NCBI GenBank assembly: GCA_024364735.1
Contig: JAGFNQ010000885.1
Span: 361,703 to 425,702 of the forward strand
Length of the DNA: 64,000 nucleotides
Direction: 5' to 3'
Source: Boesenbergia rotunda
Taxonomy: Eukaryota; Streptophyta; Magnoliopsida; Zingiberales; Zingiberaceae
In this document: one piece after another, positions 1 to 11,600 of the stretch
Layout: each line of letters opens with the position of its first letter
Position numbering within the stretch: position 1 is the first letter of the stretch
The notes under the pieces: generated by a model
What the model was told of the DNA's origin: nothing
Seen by the model: the letters and a program-made list of their open reading frames with translations, nothing else
Database searches by the model: none
Position numbers and translations under genes: made by a program

Positions 1-1550
1 CTGAAGCTTACCGAAACAAGTGTTGATATGCAACTGCTGAGACTTAATGTAAAAATGGAACTAACTTCAGAATTTATCAATTGCAGAGCAAGCTAAGACT
101 GAATGCTTTAGCAACTAAACATTATCTCTAACTTTCAGGAATTAAAGCACAGAAACAAACATGAACTTGAAGTAAGTGCAGGAACTAAGTTGATACGCAG
201 AGGAAGGAAGCAAAAATTCTGATACACACAGCTAACAAAACTGATACGCAAACCATTAAACAGGAAATAAACTGAGTTTGCAAGCAATTGTTCACTAAAC
301 AAACTCCCTAGCTGATTACCTTGCAAAATGAACCCTAATTAAGGCTAGAACACTCAAGATAATGAACTACAACAGCTAATTCCGAAGACAGTAACAGAAA
401 TGTTGCAGAAATGGAAATTACAGCATGAGAAATTGAAATTCAGTAAACAACTAACTCTCGATCCATCCCTTAGCTCAAGATCTCCTTGCCGTCACACAAG
501 GGCAAGCCAAGAACCCCTTCAGCTCCGCAAATCAATGGGAATATGGCTTCAATGTCGAATCTGCTCACAATCTGCACACAGCTGGAAAATCCAATCCGAT
601 CTCTTTGATCTGGCGATGAAAGAATGCGATGAAGATTGGGTGATGATCAGAGTGCTCCAGAGACCCTCCAGATAGCTCCGATTGAAGAGATTGGTGCACG
701 ATCACGATCAAATTGATCAGATCACAGAAACTGACGAAACCCTCAATCAGCCCCTGTTCTGATGCAAATCCGAGCTAGACTTTCCATTGAAGCTTCTTCC
801 AATAATCCAGATCTTGCTCCAAGGTCGAATTCGAGGTGGCCACGCCTTCAGATGGAAGAAATCACAAAAGAAATGAAGAACTAGCGAAAAGGAACGAAGA
901 ATTCAGCTGGAATTTGGCGAAGACGCGACCGAGATCTGAAACAGGGGATCAGTTTAAGTAGTTAAACAGTGAATGGCTGAGATCATTTCAATTCCATCCA
1001 ACGGTTGATCTTCGTCCGATTTGACTCAAACCTCCCAGATCTTGATCAAGGGTCAGGATCATCCCCGGGGTAGCTCGGATCTTCCAGATTTGCAGCGGAT
1101 GACTCAGATCATGCTGATCTTTGAATGGATGATTTATATCCCTCTGATCGTGATCCAACGGCTAGATGATCTCCGATTGGGCTGAAACCTTCAGATCTTG
1201 ATCCAAGTACTTGATCAACCTTATCCCCAGCTCGGATTGATCAGAAGTTCTCAGATGGCCTAGATCTAACCATTTTTGCATCGGACGACCCATATTAGTC
1301 GATGCTTGATCACTTGATCCAGTCCACTTTTGACTCAACTTTGACCCAACATGACTTAGGTTCATGATCCTTCTAAACCTACAAAAGTAGATCAACACTT
1401 TAGTGACGAAACAATTCAAATATATCAAAATTTGTAATTAAGTCCAAAATGAATGTAAATCTTAGAACCTAGGGTAAATCCACAATTACACAAATAAAAT
1501 ATGGGTCAAACATAGATTTAAGCATCTGAAATAATCAATAAAATGATACT
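1..1550. other. Repeat-like intergenic DNA, no gene recognised
   Basis: No open frame here resembles a known protein. The stretch from about 960 to 1330 is rich in short recurring phrases built on GATC, such as CCAGATCTTGATC and CCAACGG, which look like LTR or untranslated retrotransposon sequence rather than host coding DNA. The left end runs off the window, so the parent element cannot be defined. Class is not assigned. Confidence 0.4.
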
Positions 1551-2071
1551 TATCAGTGCTGATGAAGTCGAGCGATGAGCAGAAGGAAGATTAAGAAGGA
1601 GAGGCTGGCGATGCAGACAGAACAAGGAAACAGAAAACAAGCAAAGGGTTTTGCGAGGTTTTAGCTATGTAGTTGTTGTGTTGTTTGTGTAGTGTTCCTT
1701 CCTCCTTGAAGCTTCCTACTGCATCTATTGTGTGTGAGCTTCTTCTCGAGTCTCTGTGCTTATTCATCTGTATATCTCTGAGACGATTGTGGAGATGCTA
1801 CTCCACCGAGAAGGAGAAGCTATTATCCAGAGTTTCGGGGTTTGATCTGTCGACGATCAAGGGATCACCCACCTCACAGGCACGCCAAGGAGTAGGGGAA
1901 AGTTATCCCTGAACCTTGTACATCCTTGAGTTAGCGCTGGTTTGTTCTTTGTTTGTTCTTTCTGCTTGTTTTCATCCGCTGCTAACCTAATCGCAAAAAG
2001 ACTTCAAAGAAGCGAGAAGATTTGTGTGTCTAGCTATTCACTCCCCCTCTCTAGCCATCCAAGGTCCAACA
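1551..2071 (+). repeat. 3' part of a SIRE-like copia LTR (remnant)
   Basis: The last part reads CTATTCACTCCCCCTCTCTAG and closes with CCAACA at 2066-2071. That pyrimidine-rich ending followed by CA is the usual 3' terminus of long SIRE/Maximus-type copia LTRs. Upstream is the usual mix of short GC-rich and T-rich blocks of such LTRs. No primer-binding site or gag follows, so this is a truncated LTR. The left boundary is uncertain. Assignment is from remembered family features. Confidence 0.45.
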
Positions 2072-2203
2072 ATGATGTTTACTCATAAAAGTATATTAAT
2101 GGATAGCTTAGGTCGTGAGCTTTCCAAATATATGATCAATATCAATTTCTAACAATGAATGGTAGTAATTCAACAGATCAAAGTGATGATGAAGGCTTCC
2201 AAA

Positions 2204-3137
2204 TGACGGTGATCGTTGGTCGGTAAGAGGGAGATAAATTGCCCCTGAAAATAAAAATTCAAATCTTTTGTTTATCTTTAAACAAAGATATTAGTTAGAT
2301 CAAACAGAAATAAATAATATAAAAAAATTGAGCAAACTGTAAAGAAAGAGGCAACCAGATTTTACTTGGTTTGCAACCGAGGAGGTTGCTAATCCAAGGC
2401 GGAATGTGGCTCGATTCTTCTAAATAAAACTCCTTCAGACGGAGAAGCCTCTTACACGTGGAAAGCTCAGAAAAAGAAAGAAAAACTACACAGAATTCAT
2501 TTGCTAATGCTTTAATTGAATGAGTGAATTGAAACTGAACTCTAGGGGCCTATTTATAGTCCCAGACAAACTTATTCGTTTGCTGACGTGGAAGTACCGA
2601 GATGCTCGAGTGCTCCAAGGTGCCTGACACGTGACCTGAGAGTTATCCGCAGCGCAACGATCGTAAATGGCTAGCTTTGTTGATGAAACAGTCTCTCGAG
2701 CACCTGTATGCACAGGGGTGCCTGAGTACTCGGGCGCCTAGTGCTCGGGCACCTGAGACTGGTTTAGGTCAGCAGCTGCTGACTAGTCTCCAGCGTGATT
2801 TCTGGTCTTCTTGGGTGATTTCTGACCAACTGGAGTTAGGCTCACCCGAACCCGACTTCGGCCTTTCGCCCCTTGAGCGTCCTTCCTCCAGGCTTCTCGT
2901 CCCTCAGACGTCGCGCCGTCCTTCTCGCTCCACTAGCGTACTCTTCTGCAGAGCTTCACATCCCTCGGATACACCGAGCCCATCGACTCCTTTTTCGTAC
3001 AATCCTTCTTGACCGCTACGTCTTCCACTCGACTTTCTGCGCTCCTAAGTTTCTGCACACTTAGACACGGGGATTAAAAACACCAGGACCTAACTTGACT
3101 CGATTGACCACATCAAAATCAACCTAGGGTACTTACA
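2204..3137 (-). mobile_element. Solo LTR, SIRE-like copia, TSD CCAAA
   Basis: On the minus strand the LTR starts TGTAAGTACCC (at 3137) and ends CCGTCA (at 2204), so it has TG...CA ends. The five bases on both sides are CCAAA (2199-2203 and 3138-3142), a perfect 5-bp target-site duplication. Its length is 934 bp with no internal region. A diverged plus-strand copy of the same LTR lies at 23651-29339, interrupted by another element. The LTR promoter is visible: a CACGTG G-box at 2628-2633 and, 70 bp downstream on the minus strand, TATAAATAG at 2550-2558. Open frames inside it (for example 2677-3012) are LTR sequence, not genes. A solo LTR normally arises by recombination between the two LTRs of a full element. 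Confidence 0.85.
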
Positions 3138-3594
3138 CCAAATATATAATATTATTTTAAAAAATGTTGGAGAGGGCGTTCGCACCCTCTCGTCCCCACG
3201 TGGTTACGCCACTGTGTCCACCCAATGCCTCCCAATCTTGAATCTGTGACTAACACACGATGGTAGTTTTACCATTGCCTAAGATTCCCCTTCATACAGA
3301 TTGCTTAATATCCCTATAAAATTGGAAATTTACCAAAGGGAGCACGCAAGTTTAAGAATTTACCAAAGCACGCACTATACTTTGATAATTAACAAAGGAC
3401 ACACTTATTTGGTTGACCTTCCCGTTTTACCCCTTGCGCCAAAGCTGACTTTTTCTCTTTCTTCTCTCCTGTGCATGCAACATCTCTTCTCTATTCTCTG
3501 CTCTCTCTTTTTAGCATGTATGCATGCAATAACTATTGTGGTGCTGATTTATAAAAATTAGTATCACGACTTAATTACATTATCTTTTTCTTCG
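3138..3594. other. Intergenic, nothing recognised
   Basis: About 450 bp of AT-rich sequence between a solo LTR and a tandem repeat. The short open frame at 3301-3561 has no recognisable motif. Confidence 0.5.
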
Positions 3595-3679
3595 GAGGAT
3601 CCGAATCAACACTACTACGGGTCTAATCTAATTTAGATCAAGCTCAACGTAGGCCTGCTTTTTTGGATACCAGGACCAC
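3595..3679. repeat. Left half of a dispersed repeat split by the solo LTR
   Basis: This segment continues at 5232 after removal of the LTR at 3680-5231. The rejoined sequence matches the next repeat copy at about 5535-5815: both have GGAGGAT(C/T)(C/T)GAATCAACACTAC near the start, then AGGACCAC, then a conserved (A/G)TTC...CTAATTCTT-like stretch and CTCCGRAGA. It is non-coding. Family unknown. Confidence 0.6.
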
Positions 3680-5231
3680 TGATAACTAGCATTTTATGGC
3701 ATTATATTTGCTCATTTACTTAGCATTTTTATCCTCTCATATGTTTAAATCATGTTTTATATCATATTTTACGATTATGATCTATTTTTTGGAGCTCATT
3801 ATAATTTTCTCTAAATTTTGGCATTATTTCATGATTTTTGTAGGGAATTAAAGATGAACCTTGGACCAAGGCTTGGATCAAAGTAATTGGACCCAATGCT
3901 AGTGTTGAGGAGCTTGGTTAAATTTAAGCATGATCTAATTTTAAGGCTTGGTTCAATTCAAATGAAGATGGTTTACTTCATCCAACTCAATTTGGATCCA
4001 AGAAGAGGAAAGCTCTAATCCATCCAAAAGTCAATCAACATCATCCAATCCTTAATCCTAATTACAACCCTTATTGGATTCAGATCTAAATTTCTTACTC
4101 CTCCCCTCAATCCAAAATCCAAAAAACCCAATAAGAAACCCTTCCCTTTTTTCCCTCACGCCATTGCACAAGCTGGGAAAAAAAAGAACCCGACGCCGCC
4201 CCTCTTCTCCATCCACCACCACCAAGGGTCGGCGACCTCTCCACCATCACCACCGTCGGCCAGCCATCTCCTCACCCTCATCTTCTGAAGCCTCCACTAC
4301 ATCCCTTCTCATCATCTCACGCAGCCTTCTTCCCCACCCTTCTCATTCAGAACGCCGCCTATCACACGGAGATCTCCCGATGCCATTGACTTCTCTTCAT
4401 TTTCATCCTCCTCCTCCATTCAGGTTAGAAAGGAAGAGAGAAAAGGTCTCCTCTTCGATTAGAAGAGGAGCTTCTTCCCCGGCTATCCACAGCTTTTTCA
4501 TTGGCAGTTTCCCTTTCTTCTCTTCGGGTTAGAAGAGAAGAAGCCCTTCACTTCATTTGCAGCACCTACTTCTTCCCACAGATCTGGACGACAAGATTCT
4601 TCCCCAATTGTTGATATATTGGTCCGCATGGTTGATGGTTTGATATAGTTGATAGATTTCATTTGTGTATTGAATGCTTGTACTAAATTGAACTCCCATG
4701 TTTGAATTGCTCACACATTGCTTAATTCAATATATGCTCCCCAAGTGTTCGTTGAAATGCCCCAACCAATTGTCTTAGTTTAGTTTTGCATTTTCTCAAC
4801 TTAGATTCTTGCTACGCTTTATTAATTGAATGTTTCAAGTTTCTCTTATGTTTAAGTATGCAATTAGGTTAGATTAGGTTAAGTTTCATTAATGCTCTAT
4901 TTCCTTAATTGCTTTCTTTATGTTGCCTTTCGTTTCATTGTCAAGTATAGTTAGGTTAAATTAGATTTTCTTTACTTGCATTGTCTTTCATTAATCAGGA
5001 TTATATTTCATACTTGCTTTGCTGTTTCATTTCGTAGTCTTAGCTTTCAAATCCAAACCCCCAGTTTAATATCCAAAATCCAAAAATAATAACTTGGAAT
5101 CCTAGGATTATTAATCTATCATTACATTCCTTAAGAGAGACGACTCGAGTTACTCTATACTACATTAGTTTAGAGGAGTTCGACACTTTAATTGTATTTG
5201 ATACTCGTGGTACGACACACGGGGTTCATCA
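3680..5231 (+). mobile_element. Solo LTR, Athila-like gypsy, TSD ACCAC
   Basis: The LTR begins TGATAACTAGCATTTTATGG at 3680 and ends GGGGTTCATCA at 5231. Both sides carry ACCAC (3675-3679 and 5232-5236), a perfect 5-bp target duplication. Length is 1552 bp with no internal region. The TGATAAC start and the end block with GAGACGACTCGAG and GGTACGACACACGG resemble Athila-type gypsy LTRs. A paralogous empty site at about 5610-5616 reads AGGACCACGTTCC and confirms the insertion point. The Ser/Pro/His-rich open frame at 4074-4532 lies wholly inside the LTR and is not treated as a gene. Confidence 0.85.
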
Positions 5232-5815
5232 ACCACATTCTAGCTGATTCTTCTAATAATATTTTTACACCTCCGAAGAGACCTAAATAAGCAATGGAAA
5301 ATATCGTTAGACTTTTTGTAATCTCGAAAACTCACAGGACTTGAAATATGTACAAAGTTTCGGTCAAAACGCACTAATAAACATAGACAGATTTGATTAT
5401 ATGCATTTTAGGTCCTATAAATTTCTAAGACTGCAAGAAGTCAAATGGTGTCCTTCATTACTTATTTCGGTCTCTCTGTGGGTGTTCAATATTATCGAAA
5501 GAATCCGCTAGAACTTGATTATAGTCTCTAGGAAATCAGACGGGAGGATTTGAATCAACACTACCACAGGGTTGGCCTGCCCAACGTGAACTTGATTTCT
5601 AGGAGACTAGGACCACGTTCCAACTAATTCTTTCAACAATATTTTAACATCTCCGGAGATCCAAAAAAAAATAATGGAGGATATTGTTGGACTCCTTGCA
5701 ATCTCAAAAATCCATAAGACATGAACTAGGTCCAATCGGACTTGTATAAGTCCATCAATGGATTTTGATCTTTGAAAAATCAAGCTAAGTCGGTGGTAGT
5801 GCAAATCAACACTAT
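5232..5815. repeat. Tandemly repeated non-coding DNA, two copies plus a partial third
   Basis: Copy A (3595-3679 plus 5232 to about 5510) and copy B (about 5535-5815) share the same order of blocks, including the GAATCAACACTA start, AGGACCAC, ATATT(G/T)TT(A/G)GACT and CTTG(C/T)AATCTC-like segments. A third copy seems to start at 5804 (AAATCAACACTATCA). The copies differ at many positions, so the duplication is old. No coding frame. Confidence 0.55.
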
Positions 5816-5946
5816 CAACAGTGCTAATGTAATTAAGCTATGATATTGATTTTTAAAAACTAATGCTATAATAATTATTGTATGTAAAAGAAAGAGAAGA
5901 GAGGTTAATTTATAGAAAAGAGTAAAACGGAGGAAAAAAAAGTTAA

Positions 5947-6174
5947 GGGGGCGTTTGGTTTGCATTTTCCAGTCTGTTTTCCATTTTCATTTTCTGTAGA
6001 AAATACGGTTTTCTGGAAAACATGTTTGGTTTGTATTTTTCAGCTTTGTTTTCCAGAAAATAACATAGCATTTTCTGGAAAACTGGAGAATGAAAAAAAG
6101 TCATTTTCCAGAAAACTAGAAAATACAATTTTCTGGAAAATGAAAATGGAAAACGGAACAAACCAAATGCCCCC
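5947..6174. mobile_element. Tourist-type (PIF/Harbinger) MITE, TSD TAA
   Basis: A 228-bp element with inverted ends: GGGGGCGTTTGGTTTG at the left and the complement of CAAACCAAATGCCCCC near the right end. TAA flanks both sides (5944-5946 and 6175-6177), matching the 3-bp TAA/TTA target of PIF/Harbinger elements. The interior is made of inverted copies of TTTTCTGGAAAA-like words, so the element could fold into a long hairpin. It encodes no protein and would need a transposase from elsewhere. Frames on both strands here are by-products of the inverted repeat. Confidence 0.8.
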
Positions 6175-6287
6175 TAACTTTGATCAGATGAGTAAAATGA
6201 GAAGGTAAGACAAATAAATACATCTTTTAGTAATTATAAAAATATGACATGTTCTTTGGTAAATTCCCTCTATGAAATTCAATAAAA

Positions 6288-7377
6288 TGTTGGTGCCGGA
6301 AGCACTAAAGTTAAACTTGTGTTTTGCTATTGGCAAAGGGTTCAGAAGTTAAGGTGTGTTATGATCTAACAAGGTTAATCAAGTATGCAGAAAAAGTCCT
6401 AGGTACACTAGGCACTAAGACTTGGTAAGTGAAGCTGGGCACTAAGACCTGGTTGGGGACTGGGCACCGAAGACCTGGTGAGTGAAGCTGGGCACTAAGA
6501 TCTGGTGAGTGAAGCTGGGTAAAAGTCCAACCGGAGGAGCCGGTTGGCAAACAGGTAAACTCTTCCGAGAGGAGTAGGTGAGGACGCGTTCCCCGTGGAG
6601 GGAACATTAGGCGTCGGTTCGACCTAAGGTTCTATGTGGGAAGCCTAAAGTTAGAACCAAGATAGCTCAGACTATAAATCATGAGTTAATTAATATTATC
6701 TATATGTTTTTTGTGTTTTGGAACTAACCCTGGTTGCAGGAACGAAGGGATGAAGGTTTCTGCACTCAGGCGCCTCAATGGAGTGAGGCGCCCTACTGGG
6801 CTAAGCGCCTGTGTTGAGACAGGCGCCCCAGTCAAAGGGGTTCACCAGTTAGCTCAGGCACCCTGGTTGAGGGGATAAGCGCTGGCCAAGTCTGCGAATT
6901 GAGGTTCGCGTAGAGAAGGTCACGTGTCAGGCGCCCCCTTCAACACAAGCACCCAAGCTACGTAGTATAAATAGGGGTTTAACCGCTAGGCTTCGCAACA
7001 ATTACTTTCAACACATTTGTTCAGTGTTCCGCTTCGACAAGCTCCGTACTCGAGATTCAAGCACCTACGACGACCCGCGGCTCCGAACTTCCAACTTCTC
7101 CGATCGTCGGTATAAGAATAGTTTTATTGTTGTATTCTTTTTTAATTCTATATTCAATTTCATCTTGTAAAACATTTGACGAAATATAGAATTGCCCAAC
7201 ATAAACGGTCAAGGACTGTGGGCCTTGGAGTAGGAGCCGACTATGACTCCGAACCAAGTAAAAACAAAAGCGTTAGCGATTGTTTTTCTTTTTCGTGTGC
7301 AATTACTCTACGCTTTCCGAAAAATTTTTGACGATCGATATTCATCCCCTTCTCTATCGATTCAATTCGATCCCACA
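6288..7377 (+). mobile_element. Solo-like copia (SIRE-type) LTR
   Basis: It begins TGTTGGTGCCGG at 6288 and ends GATCCCACA at 7377. The flanks are TAAAA (6283-6287) and CAAAA (7378-7382), agreeing at four of five bases, so the boundary and duplication are plausible but not proven. A CACGTG G-box at 6921-6926 followed by TATAAATAG at 6966-6974 gives an LTR promoter like the one in the other SIRE-like LTRs. A degenerate minisatellite of GGGCACTAAGA(C/T)CTGGT units lies at about 6412-6520. There is no internal coding region next to it. Confidence 0.6.
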
Positions 7378-8480
7378 CAAAACTGGACAGATAAAAGTGA
7401 TTCTACTGAAGTTGTTTGAGATTCTTTCCACTTAAACCTTTATTATGATAGTAAACTGAAAGAAAACTTTTTTATTTATGAGATTTTCTTTCCTTCTTAT
7501 TACTCAAATCTTTTATGTGCAAACACAACATAAAGGGTATTACATAATAATAAAACTACAAAGGAATACAACTAAAAAAAATTAAAAATAAAGAAATTGT
7601 AAACCAACCAATGACATAAGACCCTAATTTAGAAGCTTCTTTGATCCTTAATTCTTTATTGCCTACCTAATATGTTAGTGGATATCTATACTTTTTCCGA
7701 GCTTAGTTAACATATCAGAATTGAATCAAATCGATTCACATTTCAATCGATTGGATTCACTTAACCATCGGACCAAATCAAAAAAGGTGGAATCGCCACC
7801 TTAATTATCCTCTGGTTCCAGCCTCATAAATTTCTAGAGAAAGGTAAATCACGGTTATCATTGGTACAGTGAAGCGCTTGGGGTTGAGGGAATTAATACC
7901 AGCAGACCAGAGTTTTTTCCCCGTGCACAACTAACAACTCTCGAATCTGTGATCTCGACCAAATTGAGCAGACACCTTACCATCCGATCCAGCCCGTGGG
8001 GCGGATTCACTTAACCATCGGAGCTTTCGCAAATGGAGAACCATCGTAATTGATCTAAACTAAATCAATTGAAAAGTATAATATTTCACACGTTTCAAGC
8101 TTAACATGAAATTTATTTATTTATTCGCCAAAAATTAACTTGAAATCTACCAGATTAGGTCTAAACCGGTCCAATGTAATCCGACCCAACCGGTTTTTTA
8201 ACTATCGATGTGTGACCTCCCCTGGATTTCGTACGTGTCTAAATGACAAGGGCATATTGGACATTTCAAGTACAATCTTTATTAAATGTTAATTATTCTA
8301 TTTTTAATGGGCCCAATGTGGGAAAAAGGCAATGCCTCTGTGAAGGTGTGAAATTGGGTTTATGAAACCAGTGCGGAAGTATTTGTTTGTTTAGGACCTA
8401 AATATACGATGACGACAACGGTATAAACCAATTCTGTTAAACGTATATGCCCTCGGAGTTGTCATTATTTACGAAACTGA
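7378..8480. other. Intergenic, upstream region of eIF(iso)4G
   Basis: AT-rich DNA with no recognisable gene or complete element. Two short phrases (GGATTCACTTAACCATCGGA at 7752 and GATTCACTTAACCATCGG near 8005) are repeated directly about 250 bp apart. Promoter elements of the downstream gene probably lie in its right-hand end. Confidence 0.5.
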
Positions 8481-8490
8481 TCGCGCACGA

Positions 8491-8496
8491 TATAAG
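8491..8496 (+). promoter_or_regulatory. Candidate TATA element of the eIF(iso)4G gene
   Basis: TATAAG sits about 195 bp before the start codon. A start site near 8520 would give a leader of about 170 nt that is rich in CT and GC and contains no upstream ATG. Position and sequence fit a core promoter, but no transcript data support it. Confidence 0.35.
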
Positions 8497-8689
8497 GTCT
8501 TCCGCCAGAGGTCCGGCCAACCTTCTTGCCGCCCTTCTCTTCGCTGCTCCGACAGGGATTGGCCAGCGGCTTCTCCTTCTCTTCCTTTTCCCTGCGATTG
8601 CGCCCTGATCAGGTCGCTCGCGTGATCGTATCGCCGCCCTTGGATTGTTTGCGTGTGAGAGAGACGATAAAGGAGATATTCACGGAGGT

Positions 8690-11600
8690 ATGCAGTCGGA
8701 TCCCACCGTCATCAGCTTGAGGCCCGGCGGAGGTAATCGAGGCAGCAGAATTTTCGCCCCTCGGTTCGACTCTCCCGCCGCTGGAATCCTTAGATCCTCG
8801 GATCTTCCTGTCCTTCGTCCCCTCCGCGGCGCCGGCGCCGGCGCCGCCCTCCGGCTCACGGTAGGTGGGGAATGCTCTTATAAGATATTGAGGTTTTTTG
8901 TTTCGATAAAGGTCGCGTCTCTGAATTGTCTGTTTTGATTTTCGAGATGGGATGCTTTGGTTAAATAATGTGATCCTGGAAATATCCAAACGGAAGTGTT
9001 CAATCTGAGTCGCCAGGCTATCATTAGTTTTCCCATGAAAAAGAAAAGGAAATGATAAACTAACATGGACGCATTTTGAAACAAGTAATTTAAATCCTTT
9101 AAGATCCATGGTTTCCTGCGTGTTGTCGATAGGATATCCTTATTCAAGAATATACGAAAATCACAGCTTTCTCGTTAACAGACCTCGTTTAACTAGTTTA
9201 TTAACTTCATTTCTTAAGGCCTCTAGCAAGTTACCTTTTTTCTTCCCAACATGAGGCATGATATTGATTGGTTGGTCTATTCATACAATGTCCGTTCCTT
9301 GTAATTAACTCCCTGCAACATGCTCATGGAAGATTCTTTTATTTCCCATGTCACTGAGACCGACTGTATTCTGATGAACTGATGGAGGTATATCATATAT
9401 GATTTAACAACTATAATTGTTGTTTTCCATGGATCAGATTATCATTGCTTTTGCTTCAAGAGATTTGTGGCTGTTTTACATTTTTTTTTCCCTTAAAACA
9501 CAATGTATATCTATTTTGGCAGATTGGAGACTCAAGATTTGAAAGCCATGAACGCATTCGTTACACTAGTCAGCAGCTTCTACAACTTCGTGAGGTATAC
9601 TCAAATTTAATTGTTTTGATCTCTCTGTTATATAGTTTGATCTCTGCATATTGAATGAATCCTGTTTTTTGATGCCACTTCAGTTTCTGATATTATTAGT
9701 TAAACTTTGGTGTATATTTGTTGCACTTTGGCTAGTTGCAAGTGGCTGTTCATAGTTAGACTAGCTTAGTCAAGAATGATTTTGACAATATGTTTTATCA
9801 ATCTTCAATAATAATCAGTCAAGCTCATTGCTATATTCTTTTTTGATAAATTATCACTTTTGAAAATGATTTTCTTTCGTGACTTTAAATTTAATATATA
9901 TATTTTTTTGCTTGGTAGCCTGCACGGATCACAGATGGTATTTTGAAACTCAAGCAGGAGATAGAGGCAGAATTGTCTCCTGAAGATCAAACTTGGGGTC
10001 ATCGTGATGTTAATGTATGATTCTACTGTATTTTTTAATGTATAATATTTTGCTGTCACTAAACTCTAAATTCTTCTGCATCTTTAAAACTAATCCCTAG
10101 CCAGAATCATCCAAGTCACTGTACTGATGTGGTATTCTAGCCAATTGAAAGCTGACCATGTGTTTTCTACAATTTAGACAATTGCTTTACTTCTGAACAA
10201 AGGATTTACAAGTGCATATTAGGTTACAGCACTATGTGCCACAAGTAGGCAATACCATTTTTCTTTAAAAAACAATAGAGTGAACATGTTCAACCAGCTT
10301 ATTTATTGTGAACAAGAAATCTTAGATGCTGTCCTAATCAAAGTGTGTGACCATGTAACCCTTTGTTCCTGGGAAAAACTCAAAATCTTTGGGAAAAAGT
10401 TTGAACTTTGCTCCTGATTCTTAGTATAGCTTTTATACTATGTGGAACTGATCGAGGCTCTCACAATCTGTCTTGTCATTGTCATTTCATTGTTTTACAA
10501 TCTTAAGTTATACAGAATATAAATTCCTTTTTCCATTGAGTTATTTTTTTTTGTATGCTTCATTCCCTTCTGTTAATTTATCATTTGGATGTCTGTGCAC
10601 ACTAGTTGGCAAGTCAATCACAGAATCGCTATTTTGAGCCGGACAGTCGGGATTGGCGTGATCGTTCTGGACCATCTACTTCACATATAGATCAAAGGTC
10701 TTGGGATACACTTCGTGAGCATAAAGAATCAAATACATTGAACTCTGGACAGCAAGAGATAAGCCAATTCAATAAGCAAGGTTCTCAGCATGCTTCTTTG
10801 ACTCCAACGGTAATGCTAACCCAGTAAAATACTTTCATATAATTAGACAGATATCTGTAGGTTTCTGAGTTTAAGCTTATTGAATCACGCCTTCGTTCAA
10901 GGCTGAACTGTTGCACCATGTGTGAGATTGTTTGTTCTTCATGCTGCAACACTTTTATATGCATTTCACAATTTCTCATATTAAAATGGTTATATCACTT
11001 TGCTATATTCTTTTTGTACCTTTTCTTATCGTGTATATTTATTTATTTATTATTTCATGCTGACATTTATCCTTCCTTTGGCAAATTTTAGGTAGGACCT
11101 ACTACTTTGCTCAAGGCTGAAGTCCCATGGTCTGCTCGAAGAGGCAATCTCAGTGAAAAAGACCGAGTTTTAAAAACAGTCAAAGGGTAATTACGCTAAT
11201 CATTAATAGTTGCAATTTTTGATAATTTCATGATTTATTTCTTTTAGATATGAAAGTAGTATGTCATGTGCATCACAGAAGTACTCTTCCCTTTCTCTAA
11301 AAGCTGGTTTTCTATGCGATTTGTTTTTTAATGTATTTAACTTTATGTTGTGAAGTTCACCAATTGAATTCTTTATAAAAGATTTTGTTTTCTAAAGTAT
11401 GTTTTTCATTGCAGCATACTGAACAAGCTCACGCCAGAAAAATTTGAAGTTCTCAAAGGTCAATTGCTTGATGCTGGAATTACGACACCTGATATTCTCA
11501 TGGTATTAATCTTTCAACCTGCTCTTATTTTATATTTTGAGGTTAAAACTTTTGTTAATTTAATTTAATAAGCACCTTTCTGCAGGATGTCATCACTCTT

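Noticed and set aside
4074..4532. 152-codon open frame, Ser/Pro/His-rich
   Set aside because: Lies fully inside the solo Athila-like LTR and has no family motif.
8609..9109. 166-codon minus-strand frame
   Set aside because: Antisense to exon 1 and intron 1 of eIF(iso)4G; a shadow of the GC-rich exon.
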